This document shows positions 24,301 to 39,300 of a stretch of 64,000 nt of DNA, in pieces (the stretch's first letter is position 1; every line of letters begins with the position of its first letter). Source of the DNA: Asterias amurensis (Eukaryota; Echinodermata; Asteroidea; Forcipulatida; Asteriidae); the NCBI RefSeq assembly GCF_032118995.1, contig NC_092650.1, forward strand, positions 22,516,001-22,580,000, written 5' to 3'. Both the position numbers and the translations under genes were made by a program. The notes under the pieces were generated by a model. It did not search any database. It was not told the origin of the DNA and saw only the letters and a program-made list of their open reading frames with translations.

Positions 24301-27300
24301 TGTGCTTTCAGATGTCACAGAAAGGTTCTCAGGCCTGAAGTCTTTCTCAGATCCAAATCTTTTGTAGTGAGAAGTTACCTCTTTCTCAAAAACTATGTTG
24401 AAGTCGTTTCACATAATGTTTTATACTTTCAACAGCTCTCCATTGCTCGTTACCAAGTAATTTTTTATGCTGATATATTTTTTAGTAATTACCAAAAGTG
24501 TCCGGTGCCTTTAAACCTTTATCTCTTTGCCACCATCTTGGTCATATTCCCAGTGTCCACTGAAGGTACTTGATACAGATTTGCATAGAACCAAAAAGGA
24601 GCCAAGACTTAAAGCCTTGATTTGGTTGCGATGGTTTGAACGGGAGTGTAACAAGATGGCTGCACTATGATAAAGGTCTGTATACCTGCGATGTCCTAAA
24701 ATGTGTGTTATTTGTCCAATGAGTCACCTGCAATATTGAATTAAGGCCAGCTTAAACTCATTGCTTGGTCATAAATACTTTGCCTTCTATTTTTTATTTA
24801 TTTATTTATTTATTTTTTTTTTTGGGGGGGGGGGTAAAGTCCTTTAGGTAAAGTCTCAAGTCCTTTAAGGTAAATCCTAAATTTAGGTCCCAAATCTATT
24901 AGTTCAATCCTCAAGTCATGTCTCAAGTCCTTTAAGGTCAAGTGTTAGGTCCTTTAAGGTCAAGTCTCAAGTCCTTTAAGGTCAAGTCTTAGGTCCTTTA
25001 AGGTCAAGTCTCAAGTCCTTTAAGGTCAAGTCTCAAGTCCTTTAAGGTTGAGCCTCAAGTCAGGTCCCAATCTATTAGGTCAAGCCTCAAGTCAAGTCTC
25101 AAGTCAATCAAGGTCAAGTCTCAGGTCCTTTAAGGTCGAGCCTAAAGTCAGGCCCCAATCTATTAGGTCAAGCCTCAAGTCAAGTCTCAAGTCAATCAAG
25201 GTCAAGTCTCAGGTCCTTTTACAATGTAGGTCAGTCTCTTGGGCATTTTTAGCATGCAAAGTAAACGTAGGCCCCCCCCCACCAAAAAAAAAAAAGTATA
25301 ACCTAATATAGCATTAGTCTCCAAACAAACCCTTCGCAAACATTTGTTGCTTTGCTTTGCTAAATTTGAGTTACTTCAAGTGAAGTGAATACTACCTACA
25401 GATGTGAGTTTAGAAATAAGGTATTTGCTGTAAAAAAAACCAAAAAAAAACAATGCCAGTACAAGTGTACTGTGGTTCAGAAACGATAAAGTGCATTTAA
25501 GCAATGTGCAAATGTTGTTAAAAATTTTGGATTCATGTTTGTAGGGTTTCCAGAATTAGAACAGAAACTTAATTTGCTACACAGGCCCCCCTTAAGTCCT
25601 TCAAAATCCATCAATGTATTTTGATGGACTTTTCAAGGTTAGTGTTTAATACAGCTATACTAATAAGAGCAAGCAAGAAATTGCTCTCTCTACTGACCCG
25701 TCTCCTTTTGGCAATCTGAGCCAGCTGATCGTCGCTCAGAGACGGCGGCTTGTATTGCTCCTTCATTTTCTCTGTCTCCTCTGATGGCCAAAGCAACCGG
25801 ATCAAGACGGAGTTTGGGATAAACCCGGACGGATTGATGGGAAGCCGTGTCGGCTTCTGCTTTGACGGTGGCGGCGGAACCTCGACTTGCTCAACCGTCT
25901 CCCGGATCCCATCCTCGTAATCTTCTTCCTTCAGCTGTGTCTCAAAGATCGTCGGTTGCTCTGGAGGTTTGGGTCTGCGGACCGTCGAGGGATGGGGGAA
26001 GAATCCAGAAGGCTCTCGGTCGGCTCGCCAGGCTGCTTCAGACTCCTCGTCTTCATCTCCCGCATCGGGATTGAAGTCATCCTGGTCTGGGATCTTGGGA
26101 TGATCGGTGTCGAGGTGGACGATGTTCCAGTACTGCTTGAAGGCTTGCTTCTTGATCTTGGAGGCGGAGACGACGGCCTTTTTGGGTTTCTGATCAAAGT
26201 CGCCATCACGGAGCATTCGCAGCTCTTCCTCTCTCGAATCCAATAATGTAAACGCCTACAAGGAAAAATAAACATTCTTCAAAGTCAGAGAAAATAAAAT
26301 TTGGTTTTCTTGGCTGTATCTTGACCTGTGTTTTTACTTCAGCTCAGAATCAAGAGCTTCATTACTGATTAGGAAGGTTTTCTTCATTGGAGTTTTTTGT
26401 CCTGCAACAAAACTTTCAGGAACCGTTCATTTTCGTACCAGAAAAGGGTACTATTCATTTAGTAAAGTTTTATTATTAAAAATATTAAAAATGTGACTTA
26501 CAGCTTCTTTAAGTTTCTTCTCTCTAGTTAGTTCCTCAGTCTCCTCCTCAGTAAGTACATCCACAAAATGATCAAATCTGCAGACAGGACACAAACAATA
26601 TTCAGGGCTGGATTTCACAGATAAGGTCTATGACACTTGTGTCCTATAACATAAGGGCCTATTGCTTCATCCTTCGGATTGGGTGTACAGCTGTGGGTTC
26701 CATGTGTTGCTATAAACAAACTATCATTGCACTAAAAAAAAAAGACCCCAGTACACACTTATTGCTAAGAAAAGGGGTTCGCCCCAGTGTATCTGGCAGT
26801 GTGTTTGCACTCATGATCTGTAGGCTGCACTCAAAGGAAGGAAATGAAATGAAAGGCAAGGCAAGGAAAGGCAAGGCAAGGAAAGACAAGGAAAGGCAAG
26901 GAAGGCAAGGAAAGAAAAGGCAAGGAAAGGCAAGGAAAGGCAAGGAAAGGAAAGGCAAGGAAGGGAAAGGCGAGGCAAGGAAAGGAAAGGAAAGGCAAGG
27001 AAAGGCAAGGAAAGTAAAGCTTGGAAGGGAAAGGAAAGGAAAGGCAGGGGAGGGAAAGGAAAGGAAAGGAAAGGAAAGGAAAGCAAAGCAAAGCAAAGCA
27101 AAGCAAAGCAAAGCAAAGCAAAGCAAAGCAAAGCAAAGCAAAGCAAAGCAAAAAAAAAGAAAAGCAAAGCAAAGGAAAGCAAGGTTTTGTTGACTCACTT
27201 GTAATTTGATGAGTGAGCGGCTTTGAGTCTCTTGTTACTCATGGGTGATAACGCTCGTACTTTGTCAACATCAATGGGTATTGGCGTCTCGATTGGTACC

Positions 27301-30300
27301 TCGGGAAACACCATGGATACCATCTTCCTCAGGTACAATCTCGGCATAACTGTAAAGGAAAGATACATGCTATTAACAATGTTTGATTTATAATAAACAA
27401 ATGATACACCATTTTATCATTTATTCATTTTTTTTAATCGTACCTCATTGTCTTATCTAAGCATCAAAATTCTTTGCCAAATATATTTCAAGCAAATGAA
27501 AAATCTCCATTGTAAAACCAAGCCTTACGTCATTTTAACCTAGCAGATTCAGTTTCCAGAAGTTTCTTTAGTATTACACCAATATTTTTCCAAATATAAA
27601 GAGAACACTGGATCATTTTCAATATCCCCGACTACAGTTTTGTTTTTGGTACCCGCTGTTAATTACTGGATTTGGAATGGCCTTTTGTCACAAAGCAGCT
27701 CGGTGGTCTAGTCGAAAGACACCTGCTCCACATGGCAGTGGGATGTGGGTTCGAATCCCACCAGATTAATATGCATGTGGATTTCTTCTAGCAGGAATAG
27801 AAAGCACAGAGTACACAGGCTTAGCAAACACCAGTGTAGAGTAAACACTAAATATATGTTCTTTATCCTGGATGCAATTCTTACGTCGATCTGCCTTGAT
27901 CGTATGAGGGCGCTCTCAATAGTATTTTTATCACCTCAGGGGGTATAAGTTATTCGTCCTGCACAGTTTTAATCGTCATTCTGTCACTTTTGTTGCGCCG
28001 TAGTTTTAAGTTACTTGAGAGGTGGGTTATAGCAGCTCCTTTAAAGTTCTTATTGTCCACAATTGATATGATGTCTGTGATGGTTATGTGTTCCATTCTT
28101 TATAACTGTTTTGAGTATAAATGAAAATACCCCCAAATTCCTGAAAGTTGGTGTATAGGGAACGACAAGTTCTTGCAGATAAGTGGGAGCTTGTAGGTAG
28201 TGACCCACAGATAAAAACTGAGTGATGTAATTTGGGGGCTTTATAGACTCACTTGAAGGCAGTGGACTTTTTTTTTGCATAAAACTTACTTGGTAACGAG
28301 TAATGGGGAGAGATTGATAGTATAAAACATTGTGAGAATCGGCTCCCTCTGAAGTAACTTAGTTTTCGAGAAAGAAGTAATTTTTCAACAAATTTGACTT
28401 TGAGAACTCAGATTTAGAACTTGAGGTCTCGAAATCAAGCATTAGAAAGCGCACAACATGATGAGACAAGGGTGTTTTTTCTTTCATTTTTATCTCGCAG
28501 TTTTCACAGGTTTGTTATTTTATGCATATGTTGAGATACACCAAGTGAGAAGACTGTCTTTGAAAATTACCAATAGTGTCCACTGTCTTTAATGAGTTTA
28601 TTGTCTTTGTCCCGAAGTGATACAAAAATGTTTGAGAGCGCTCTCACACGGTCAAACGTACGGCGGATTTAATGATGTCCATACTTACAGCTGCTATGAT
28701 CTATTCTATGTATATGATTCCCAACTCCTACCAACAAGTCGCCCTTCTGACTACAGAAGTTGAGACTCAGTGCCTCTGCATTCAGTTTGATTGACCTGAA
28801 GAGAATAGAAAATAACCGACAAAAAGAAATATCATTTTCTGAACAGAAATCCCAAAGAAGAAGTTTTAGTAGACAAAAAGAAGCAAGTTTGCTCTGATAT
28901 TTTAATGCAAAATCTCTCATAAAAAGTAACTGTTTATTAACTGTGTTTAGTTATAACTTCATTGTCAGTGACCATGGCGGTAATTTTCTTGTATATTGTA
29001 AAAAAAATTCTGAAAACGGTCTCAAAATGCTTTAAGAAGAAAGTTGTAGAAAGAGTTTGTGTTTGAGTTAAGATTGACAGTGTTCTTGGAAGAGAATCGA
29101 TTTAAGGTTTAGTTTGAAAGAGTCAACAGAAGGAGAGCTTTTAATCCAGGGGCCAATTTCATAGAGCTGCTTAAGCAAAAAATTTGCTTAAGCACGAAAA
29201 TAGCTCGCTTATTTTACACATGTTACTGGCCAAAATTTCCTGCCATATACATTGCTTATGACTAGTATTAAGCTGTTGTTTACTTAGCATTACAATTGAG
29301 TGGAGTCTTGGCTGGTAATCTGATTTTACTAAGCAATGAATTTTTTGCTTAAGCAGAAATTTTTGCTTAAGCAGCTCTATGAAATTGGGCCCTGGTTGGT
29401 AGAGCGTTCCAGAGAGAAGGATCGATGAAGGAGAAGCTGCGCTCACCATGAAACTGTGAGAGAACCTCTGAATGGACGATGAGGTTGTGGGTAGCTGACC
29501 TACATGTAAGTTGACGAGTTGGTGTATACGAAACAGTAAAGGAACACGTTGCCTTGGATCGGTCGAGTTGGTCTTTGAAAAGCGTTCTGTAAACGTTTTT
29601 TACAAAATGCATATAGATAGCAAGATGTTGTAAAAGTAGAATACAATGATCTGCATGAGTATGCCTCGAAATTGCGTAGTTTTCTTTTTACCTCATCGAC
29701 TAACACGGTTTACCATTTTTTGATCGATTTAATTCCAGACCGTGTTAGTTCGCGACATAAAAGGAAAACCATGCAATTTTGAGCGATACATGTGTGGATC
29801 ATTATATTCTACTTTGAAAACATCTTTCTAACCATATGCATTTCATAACAAATGGTTTCAAACACTTTTTATAGACCAACTCGTCCAATCCAAGGCAACG
29901 TGTTCCTTATAAATTCTTGCAGATAAGTGGGAGCTTGCTAGGTAATGACCCACAGATAAAAACTGAGTGATATAATTTGGGGCATTTACACTCACTTGAT
30001 GAGGTTATTGTCTTCGTCCCAGATCTTGATGGTTCCGTCCGTGCTAGATGATCCAAAGACTCCCATGCGTGGATTGCAGGCCAAGCCAGTGATAGTATCT
30101 ATGTGGTCCTCGTTTGGGCTGTGATCGTTGCGCTCTGCAAACAAATAAAATAACAACAAAATCAAACTCCTGAGGATGACTGAGGGAAGACCAATTAGGA
30201 ACCCACTCCCGCGTAGTGAAATTAATAAATAAGAAGTCCCCTCAATCCACTAAAGCGAAAGCAGTAGTCCTGGGCAAATACCTACTATCTGCTCAGGCGG

Positions 30301-33300
30301 TAGTTAATAAGCAGGACAGTTCTTTCTGAACAGAAAAGTCGCCCAAATTGTGAAAAATCTACTCTGTGGCAGTAGCATATACAGAAAAGTTCTCTAAAGA
30401 ACATAATCTACCCAGCAAATAGATACACACATCATTTTACTGCAACCAAAATATATATTAAAATCAATCTAATAAAACATTTAGAAGGACTCACGCAATA
30501 TTTCTACAAATCTTATTTGTTAGTACAGCAATGAGGTATTTTTTATCCCTTGGGCACAACTACTGTTATGCTGCAAATGTTACTTAACACAATTCCTAAG
30601 CAAATGCAAGAGAAAAACTAGCCGTAAGCATTGTGTCTCAAATGTTTTTTTTAAGCAAGGTTTTTGTAAGTGCTAAGGGCAAAGTTCTATAAAATTACAT
30701 CCTTTTTTATGTCGACACTTCATGGAGTATACATGCTGTTAATAATGCACACCAGTGTAAGGGTAAAAACAAATTATATTCTTTATCACCGGTTGCAAAA
30801 ATAAAAAACTATTGACTTACGTTTGTTCTTGAGATTGTAATGGACGATACTGTAAGTGGCTGACGACTCATCTTGGAACGCAACGCAGAGCGTTGTCCTT
30901 AAGACCGTCATGCGCAGAGGGGTGTGGGCGCAGTAGAAGGACATCAAAGGGGCGAGGGACTCCTCGGCAAACGGGAACACACGCCACACCTTGATCACGT
31001 TGTCTGTGGCGAGAGGAGGGAAAGGCAAAACAAAAGTTCAGATTAAAACAAGAATTTTCTATTAACTTATTTTATTAGACCAGGGGTCGATTTCACAAAG
31101 GTAGTCCTAACTTAGGACTAGTCCTAAGCAATGCTAAGAGATAGGACTGGTCATAAGTTAGGACCAGTAACTCATCCTAACTTAGGACTGGTCTTATCTC
31201 TTAGCATTGCCTAGGACTAGTCCTAAGTTAGGACTACCTTTGTGAAATCCACCCCTGGGCCCAATTTCATAGACCTGCTTCAGCAGACAATATGGCTTAC
31301 GGATTTTCAGCTTAGCGAAAATGAGTAGGATACCAGTCACAAATTCTGCATGTGACATAGCAGTTTGGCTGGTAAAATTATTCTTGTAAGCATAATTTTG
31401 TTGTGCTTAGCTACTTTTTGTGTCTAAGCAGCTCTATGAAATTGGGCCCTGTTGTTAAATTAAAGACAGTGGACACTATTGGTAATTGTCAAAGACTAGT
31501 CTTTACAGTTTGTGTATGTCAACATATGCATAAAATAACAAACCTGTGAAAATTTGAGCTCAATCGGTTGTCGAATTTGCGAGATAATAATGAAAGAAAA
31601 AAACACCCTTGTCACACGAAGTTGTATGCTTGATTTCGATACCTCAAATTCTAAACTTGAGGTCTCAAAATCAAATTTGTGGAAAATTACTTCTTTCTCG
31701 AAAACTACGTCACTTCAGAGGGAGCTGTTTCTCACAATGTCTTATACCATCAACCTCTACCCATTACTCGTAATCAAGAAAGGTTTTATGATGATAATTA
31801 TTTTGAGTAATTACCAGTAGTGTCCACTGCCTTTAAGTGGAAAATAATTAAAAAGAGAGAGAAAAAAAAAAAAAAAAACTTCTTTTGGCTGTGGCAAAGG
31901 AATTGGAAATAATGTGATAATATTCTGGTGAACTGGAGGCAAACAAAACACTCCAAGCCTTTTGGTGGTCAACGGTGTTTCTTTATACTGTGCACAGAAA
32001 GATGTGTCAAACTGTCTATGTTCTAAATAAAGGGACATTGAACTGTTGGAAGTTTTGCCAGAAGTGATAAACTCAGAGTCTAATGGTTCCCATTGAGCTG
32101 GTGCATGCGGCTGTTTTTAACGATACTGCAGCCGATTTCACAAAAACGCTAGGATTAATCCTATCTCGAGATAAGACGAGTAACTCGTCCTAACTTAGGA
32201 TGGGTTCAATGCATCCTAACGTCTATGGATAAGGAACTTAACTCTTCCTACCGTCCTAAGATTAATACTGAGTTAGGAAGAGTTTGGTGAAATCGGCCCC
32301 TGGGCTCTTATATAGCGCATTATCACAGGCTACGGGCATTTCCAAGCGCCAAGTATTTTTTCCTGCAAGGTATGTTTAGACAGCTCCACCATAACATGCT
32401 TTACTTAGCCAGCCCAAGTGTCTGGTATGATGTGATTTTTTCTTTGAGGGCTTGTTGCTTATTTCTCTTAACATTTTTCCCTTTGACAATTGTTCTGAAA
32501 ATATATAATGTTGCTGGTGCTGGGTGCAGTAGTTTGACAAATGGTTTGCATGCTTTGTAAATGATCTGGGTGAATGATCACGGCCAAAGTATTCTTGACA
32601 TAGTCACTAAGGAATAAAGGTGCAGGACTTGCTTCTCAGATAGCAAGAGTTTGAAACAAACTCACAAAACAGACACACACTAGGGATGGAGATTGGGGCT
32701 TGCGGGACAGCAATGTTATTGTAAAGTGATCAGACTTGCAAAAAATAGTTAATGGCCTGACATTTCGACCCTAGAAGAGTCTTTCTCGAAGGCTAAATGA
32801 CAACACAACAAACATGAACAGGTAACAGAGTGTACAAGTCTGATATTAGTCGAGCGGGTATCTGGTTATTATCTGGATAACTCATTTTGAATTTGGAAAC
32901 ACTAGTTGGAGCTCCCACAATTCAGATTTCATTTAATTTATTCTGGTGGAGCCAATTTAATCACTGTACCAGCCAAGAAGCCCGTGTAGAGAAGACAAGG
33001 CAGGAAGATTCAGTTTTTAGATGTGGGCGGAAAACCCCAGAGAATTATTTCCAGAGAAAACCCACGCAGACTGAAAACCCAATCAACATTAGTCCTAGAG
33101 GTTTTAGAGGTGGAAGGCATTGAAGCAAACCACTGCTAACCCAAACACCCAAAGCCGGTAGCCATTCAACACTGTTTCACCACACACACAGTCATCGATG
33201 GAGCCCGGGAAAGGGGGGGTGGGGTTGTGACGTACGAATCAACAATGCAGTACAACAATACTCAATCCAGAGTGACAAAAATCTCATGAGCTAGTTGTCA

Positions 33301-36300
33301 GTCTGTGGTTGTTGCTGTAATAACCGTTTCAGACGGGCGTGCCAGTGACGCGCCGAACCAATTAGATAAGGAGCAACTCTAGCTCGACCCAAATAAATTT
33401 TGGTTTCAGACTGGCAAACTTAACATAACATTTCAATGGCTCGGTTTATGACAAGATCAACGTCTGAAACCAAGGCGCTCCAGCTGAGTCATTCCGAACA
33501 ACTACAACAGTCGATCTTGTGAATTCTAGCGCGTACAGCCGCTCCAAACTGTTTCAGACATCTCAATTTTCATGTACTTATTAAGTCAGAAATTGGTTTG
33601 GCGCGACTTTGGAGCGCCCATCTGAAATGGGTGTAAACGTGCTCATATTAACACATTGTGCACAATCACAAAGCCCTGGTATTCTGGGTAGTTTGAGGTA
33701 TAGCAAAGACAGGGGCAGGGGGGACGCGGGGGACACAGGGTGGGGGAGATGGGCTGGGGTGCATATTGGAAGGGGGAGACACAACAGCAATCCCACTTAC
33801 CATTGTACAGCATGCCATAATCTTATCACATAAGAACAAGGCAACATTTGACGAGAATAAAGACAATATGAAACGATCAACAAAATGGTTAACAATAACA
33901 ATGAGACGGGGATGTTAAATGAATGTAAATGAATCTATATATTATTAATCTAAAAATAATCAAAACTAATCTAAATGAATCAGCATGAATCATAATGAAT
34001 TTAAAACAAGAAACCATGAAGAAAGATAACAATCAAAACATGCAAAAAGAGAAAACTGCCTAAAACACAAAATGTTAGACCGTGGTTTTGTTTATAGTAT
34101 TCTATGACGTTTAAAAAGAAGAAATGAAGAAAACAGCTGTCAAGTTGCATGCTCAAACGAGACACCAAAACAACAACATTCAGTTAAAGAAATGGGCAAA
34201 AAATAACACGTCCTTTTGTCTTCACCAACTCACACCTGTCATATCAATGAAACTCCTTTTCCAAATAGGAATGGCCCCTAATCTTTTTATTGGATCAGGA
34301 ATAAACAAGAAGTGCTGCTGTCTTTCCAAGGCAGATCAACTGCTTAATAAACCAAGAAGTGCCAATGTCATTACACTCAGACACTAAAAAGGATGTATAC
34401 TTTTTGGCGGCCAAATTCTTAATGAAGCGTTCTCATAATGTTGTGGCAGGATGGCATCAATGCAACCCGTCTTATAATAGCTGAAAGGGCCGGGAGCATT
34501 TGGTTATTTTAAGATTTAAAGGCACTGGACACTATTGGTCATTGTCAATACACCAGTCTTCAAAATAACAAACCTGTGAAAATTTAAGCTCAATTGGTCG
34601 TCGAAGTTTTGCGAAATAACTATGAAAGAAAAAACACCCTTGTCACACGAAGTTGTGCGCTTTCAGATGCTTGATTTTGAAACCTCAAATTCTAAATCTG
34701 AGGTCTCAAAATCAAATTAGTGGAAAATTACTTCTTTCTCGAAAACTACATTACTTCAGAGGGAGCCGTTTCTCACAATGTTTTATACTATCAACCTCCC
34801 CCATTACTCGTTACCAAGTAAGGTTTTATGCTAATAATCATTTTGAGTATTTACCAATAGTGTCCACTGCCTTTAAGAAGATTTGTTTTGGTTGGATGAA
34901 ATACTCACCTAAACCTGTTGAGATTAACTGGTCATTCCTAGGGTTGGCTACAAGACCAAGCACTCCCTTGAATCCATGTGCCTTTAAGGAAAGAGACAGA
35001 ATAAAGTAAGGTCACAAAACAAATGGTCTATAAGCCTTTTTGAGGTATGGCGGACGTGATACGCGCGTCACACGCAGCGACTGATATGCCACGCTCACCA
35101 TGTTTGTGGTCGTTAGGTTTACGTGTAAACGCCGCGTCGCCTAAAATGCGCACTTCGCAGAATAACACACGTTCTATTTCTATGGTCAATACGCACAAAT
35201 TTACCCAAACCTTATAGTGTTGTAGCATTCTGTCCACCATACCTCAAAAAGGCTTATGGGAGAAGGGATGCTAACAGGAGAGTACATATGAAAAAAACGA
35301 AAACCTAATCCATATAGTGCCCCCGGCGTGATATGCTAAAGGTGGACAGTGAGGAAAGATAACACCACACCAACCCGATTGCTCCAGGTTGGGAAGAGAC
35401 TTTGCCAACCAATATGAAAAAGGTTAATTGTGGTTTTTACCTACATGTGCACCAATATGTGTTATAGCCATTGGACACTTATGGTACAGAACAAAAAATT
35501 AAAAGTTCACGGATTTACAAATAACTTACAGGGTTTACAGAAGGTTATGGTGAAAAACTTCTCTTAAAATACTATTCCATGAAATGCTTTACTTTTTGAG
35601 AAAACATTATAACAATATCAATTCTCGATATCGAGAATTACGGATTTATTTTAAACACATGTCATGACACGGCGAAACGTGTGGAAACAAGGGTGGGTTT
35701 TCCTGTTATTTTCTCCCAACTCCTGGGACATAACTGTTTACTGAAAGTGTCCAATGGCTTTAACACTGTATACTCAGTCCTGTGAAAAATATCCCAGGCA
35801 TATTACTTTGGTGGGATTCGAACCCAAGACCCTTGTAATTCTAGAGCAGTGTCTAACTGAAGTAAGAAATGGTTTCTTATTGAAGTAAGAAATGAGCAAG
35901 ATGTTTTTCTTACTCGGAAACTTCTTATAAGAAATGTTTGCAAAATTCTTATTTGATGAAACAATTTCTTTTTTTCATAGGATTTTTTTCCTATTCTTAT
36001 AGGATTCGTATAGAATTCTGACTCTCTTATAAGAATCTTATAAGAATTTTATGAGAATCTTATAAGATCTTATAAGTTGGAATCGTACAGGTTACCAACT
36101 AGACTATCGAGATTGCCCGGTAGCTAGAGGCAGTTCGAATCCTATGTTTTGGCAGCGGGTACCGAAACGATACAATACATGTTAAATTCGCATAGGGATA
36201 AAGAATATTTATTTTGCTAACACAGATCGGAATATTCTTTATCCCTGATGCAAATTTAACATCTATTGTGAAAACTTTTACGGAGGAGAATGTTCCAACT

Positions 36301-39300
36301 GGAAAATTTTGAGAGCTGCAACTTGTCGTCACCTCAAACTAAGAAAAGTAAACTTCACTGTTAACTTACATCTGCCTGGAAGACCACTTCCATCGTGTTC
36401 CAGTGGAGCACGGCAACATTCCCATCTCTCCGACCTCCGATCAGTAAAGTGCGATTTCTCGACTTAGTCTTGCTCCAGCGCAAGTCCGAGGTCTGCGTTG
36501 GCTCGATGACGTACTCATACAGGGCGATGGTGTTAAGATACGACTTCTCGTTGCGGCCCTCGTGTTTCCAGACGCGCATGACCCTGGCGGGGTTCTTGGA
36601 GGTGTCCGCTTTGATGATGTCACCGGTTTTGCAGACGACAAACAAAACATCTGGGAAAATGAACGGTAAAATTTACCATGGAGAGATTAACAGATGTTGG
36701 TGTTTTAACCCTAGAGATACAACTGTCTTAACAAACTTTCAAAGGTCTGTAATAGGGGAGGTTTGAAGCCATAGTTTATAATGTTATATGTCTGTAGAGT
36801 TGTGCCGGTTTCTAAAAGAGCGGATCGAGGGTGAAAAACAGTCTGGAGAAAACTAGTCTATATTTAAATAACCATGGGCCAATTTAACATAGAGCTGCTT
36901 AAACAGAAAGCATTGCTTATAAATTTTATGCTAAGCAGAAATGAGCAGGTTACCAGCTACAAAATTGCACGTGACATGGTTCTTTGGCTGGTCACAAAAG
37001 TACAAGTATTAGGAGATTCTGATTGTACAGTGCTTCTCAAACTCAGCCATAAACTTTGGCTTAACTAAAGGGGGACTAGAGCCCCCACCCCCCCCCCCCC
37101 CCCCCCACTCAGACACCTTTCCCCCCTCTTGCCCCCATATGAAGTTTTGTTTTTAATGCATACATGAACGGTTCCAAACATTAAATAGCCCAATAAATAA
37201 TGTCTTTGCCCTAGCTTGTTCCCCCCACAACAAATATCTGGTTATGCCACTAATCATGAAGGTCTGTTGAGTTCCAAATGTTCCCCCCTCCCACCCCCTT
37301 TGTTTCCCAGCCGTCGATTTCACCAAACTCATCCTAACTTAGGATAAATCCTAGGGCTTTACAAGAGTTAAATTCCGTACCCGAAGACGTTGGGCTGCAT
37401 TGCACCCATGCTAATTTAGGATGAGTTACTCGTCCTAACTCGAGATAGGATTAATCCTAGCGTTTCGTGAAATCGGCTGCAGGCCTCATTTTTCACAAAG
37501 AGTTAAGATCGATCTTAACTGCAAACCACTCTTAACTGCAAACCACTCTTAATTGCTAAGCACCGTGTAATACCACAATGCAAACCACTATTGAAGAATC
37601 GACAGCTCATTATAAAATGAATCTCATTGCTTTGTGTAGAATTGAGAGATCGGACTTACTATCAGCAGCAGCATAGGCAGCGTCTAATACGCCTTGCTTG
37701 GAGGAAGCAAGGAATGAAGTCAGTACATCACCGGACCCAGGAGTGACGATCCGTACACTGCTGTCCTTGCAGATACAGATTGCTCGAGTTGGCATCTGAG
37801 TGGTTATCAGAGAAAAAATGTCAGAATAAAGCCCGGTTCATACTACTTGCTTATGTGAATGTGATAGCGAAGCGAACTTTGACATCATACGGCTGTTTTT
37901 TGCAGAGACTGTTTCGCAGGAGTTGAGCATGTATACATGTATCAATTGTTGCGAATTTTTTGTTGCGAATTTGAGATGTCAAATTTTGTATCGCATTCTC
38001 ATTCACAGAAAATACTAACCGGGCTTTAACAACTGTAAGGACTTGTTGACTAGTCGTTAAATGTTTTTCGCAGTCATAGCTTTCGACTCTCTCTACTGGT
38101 TATTGTGCTAGTCCATTTTTGAATCCCCTTTATTTCAGTCGAGGAAATATTCAAAACAAATTTTATGTTAGTGTTTCAACTCATTTCCTTTCCCCCACTC
38201 ATCCTTCCCCATCATCAGTGTTTATGTCTAAACTACTACATAAAAGGAATGAGGAATACACTTTATACTCACATCTGGATGATCGGTGACCATTATTTTT
38301 GCCACTTTGCTCCTGAAAGACAAAAACAAAAGTAAAGAAGAACAGTGATGATGCAATTCTCACCTTAAAAAATTAACAAGAAAACTACATATACTACAAG
38401 AACTACAAGAAAACTACACTGTTTTGCTTTGCACTCCACAGACTTTAGGGTGCATTTGTTTACCTTCCCTGTGTTGACCCGCAGTGCTCACTCAGGTGAG
38501 CCCCTGACAAGAACTAATTGAACGATCAGTCACCCTCTCGTGGTGATGTCATGCATCTTGGGCTAGCCCCTAAGTGACCCTGTCCACAAGCAGGGCACTT
38601 GGGGCTGACCTGGGTGAGCCCCTGGAATGACGCCAAAGCTATTCGAATGTACCGGGGGCAGACCGGGGTCGACCCGGGGGAGCTAATCGAACGCACCCAT
38701 TGAGTGATACTAAAGAGTCAAATTCTCCTCCCCACCTCTCTGTCGCCCTCAGTTCTCCCTGAGAGAGCTGCTGACTTACCCGACAGCTGTGAAGAGGTTG
38801 TGGATGTGTCTGAGACGCCACAGATCCACGGTGTTAGCCGAGACTGAATGAATGTTGTCTTTCTGCAGGATCGTGCCGAGACCCTCAACTGGCTCGTCAG
38901 TTTCAATCCTGTCAGAAAAAAATAATGCAACTTGACATTGTGCACAATAGCTACTGTGATTCGACTTCTCTAGATTGAAAACATCTACCAGTTGACCTTC
39001 ATTTCAAAGCAGCAGCAGTTGTGGTTTCTTTTGGTTAAAGCAAAGTGTCATCACCAAGCAGGTGACAACATGCCCCTGGTGATAGTTGATTTTGGCTGAT
39101 AGCCCAAATCAGTTAAGTGTAGCCCTCACCATGAAGTGGCCATTCGGCTTTTTTATGTTAGGCGATCCTTAAGTACAACCCAAAATCTTAAAGGCAGAGG
39201 TCACTATTGATAATTGTCAAAGACTAGCCTTCACAGTTGGTGTATCTCAACATATGCATAAAATAATAAACCTGTGCAAATTTGAGCTCAATCGGTCATC

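Noticed and set aside
25847..26275. Three other frames over the large WDR97-like exon 16
   Set aside because: Only the frame ending QIAKRRR joins exons 15 and 17-19 with matching phases.
26630..27198. Long open frames on both strands (up to 187 codons)
   Set aside because: They are the purine/pyrimidine microsatellite read in several frames; the lysine/glycine or leucine/phenylalanine products are low-complexity and have no splice context.
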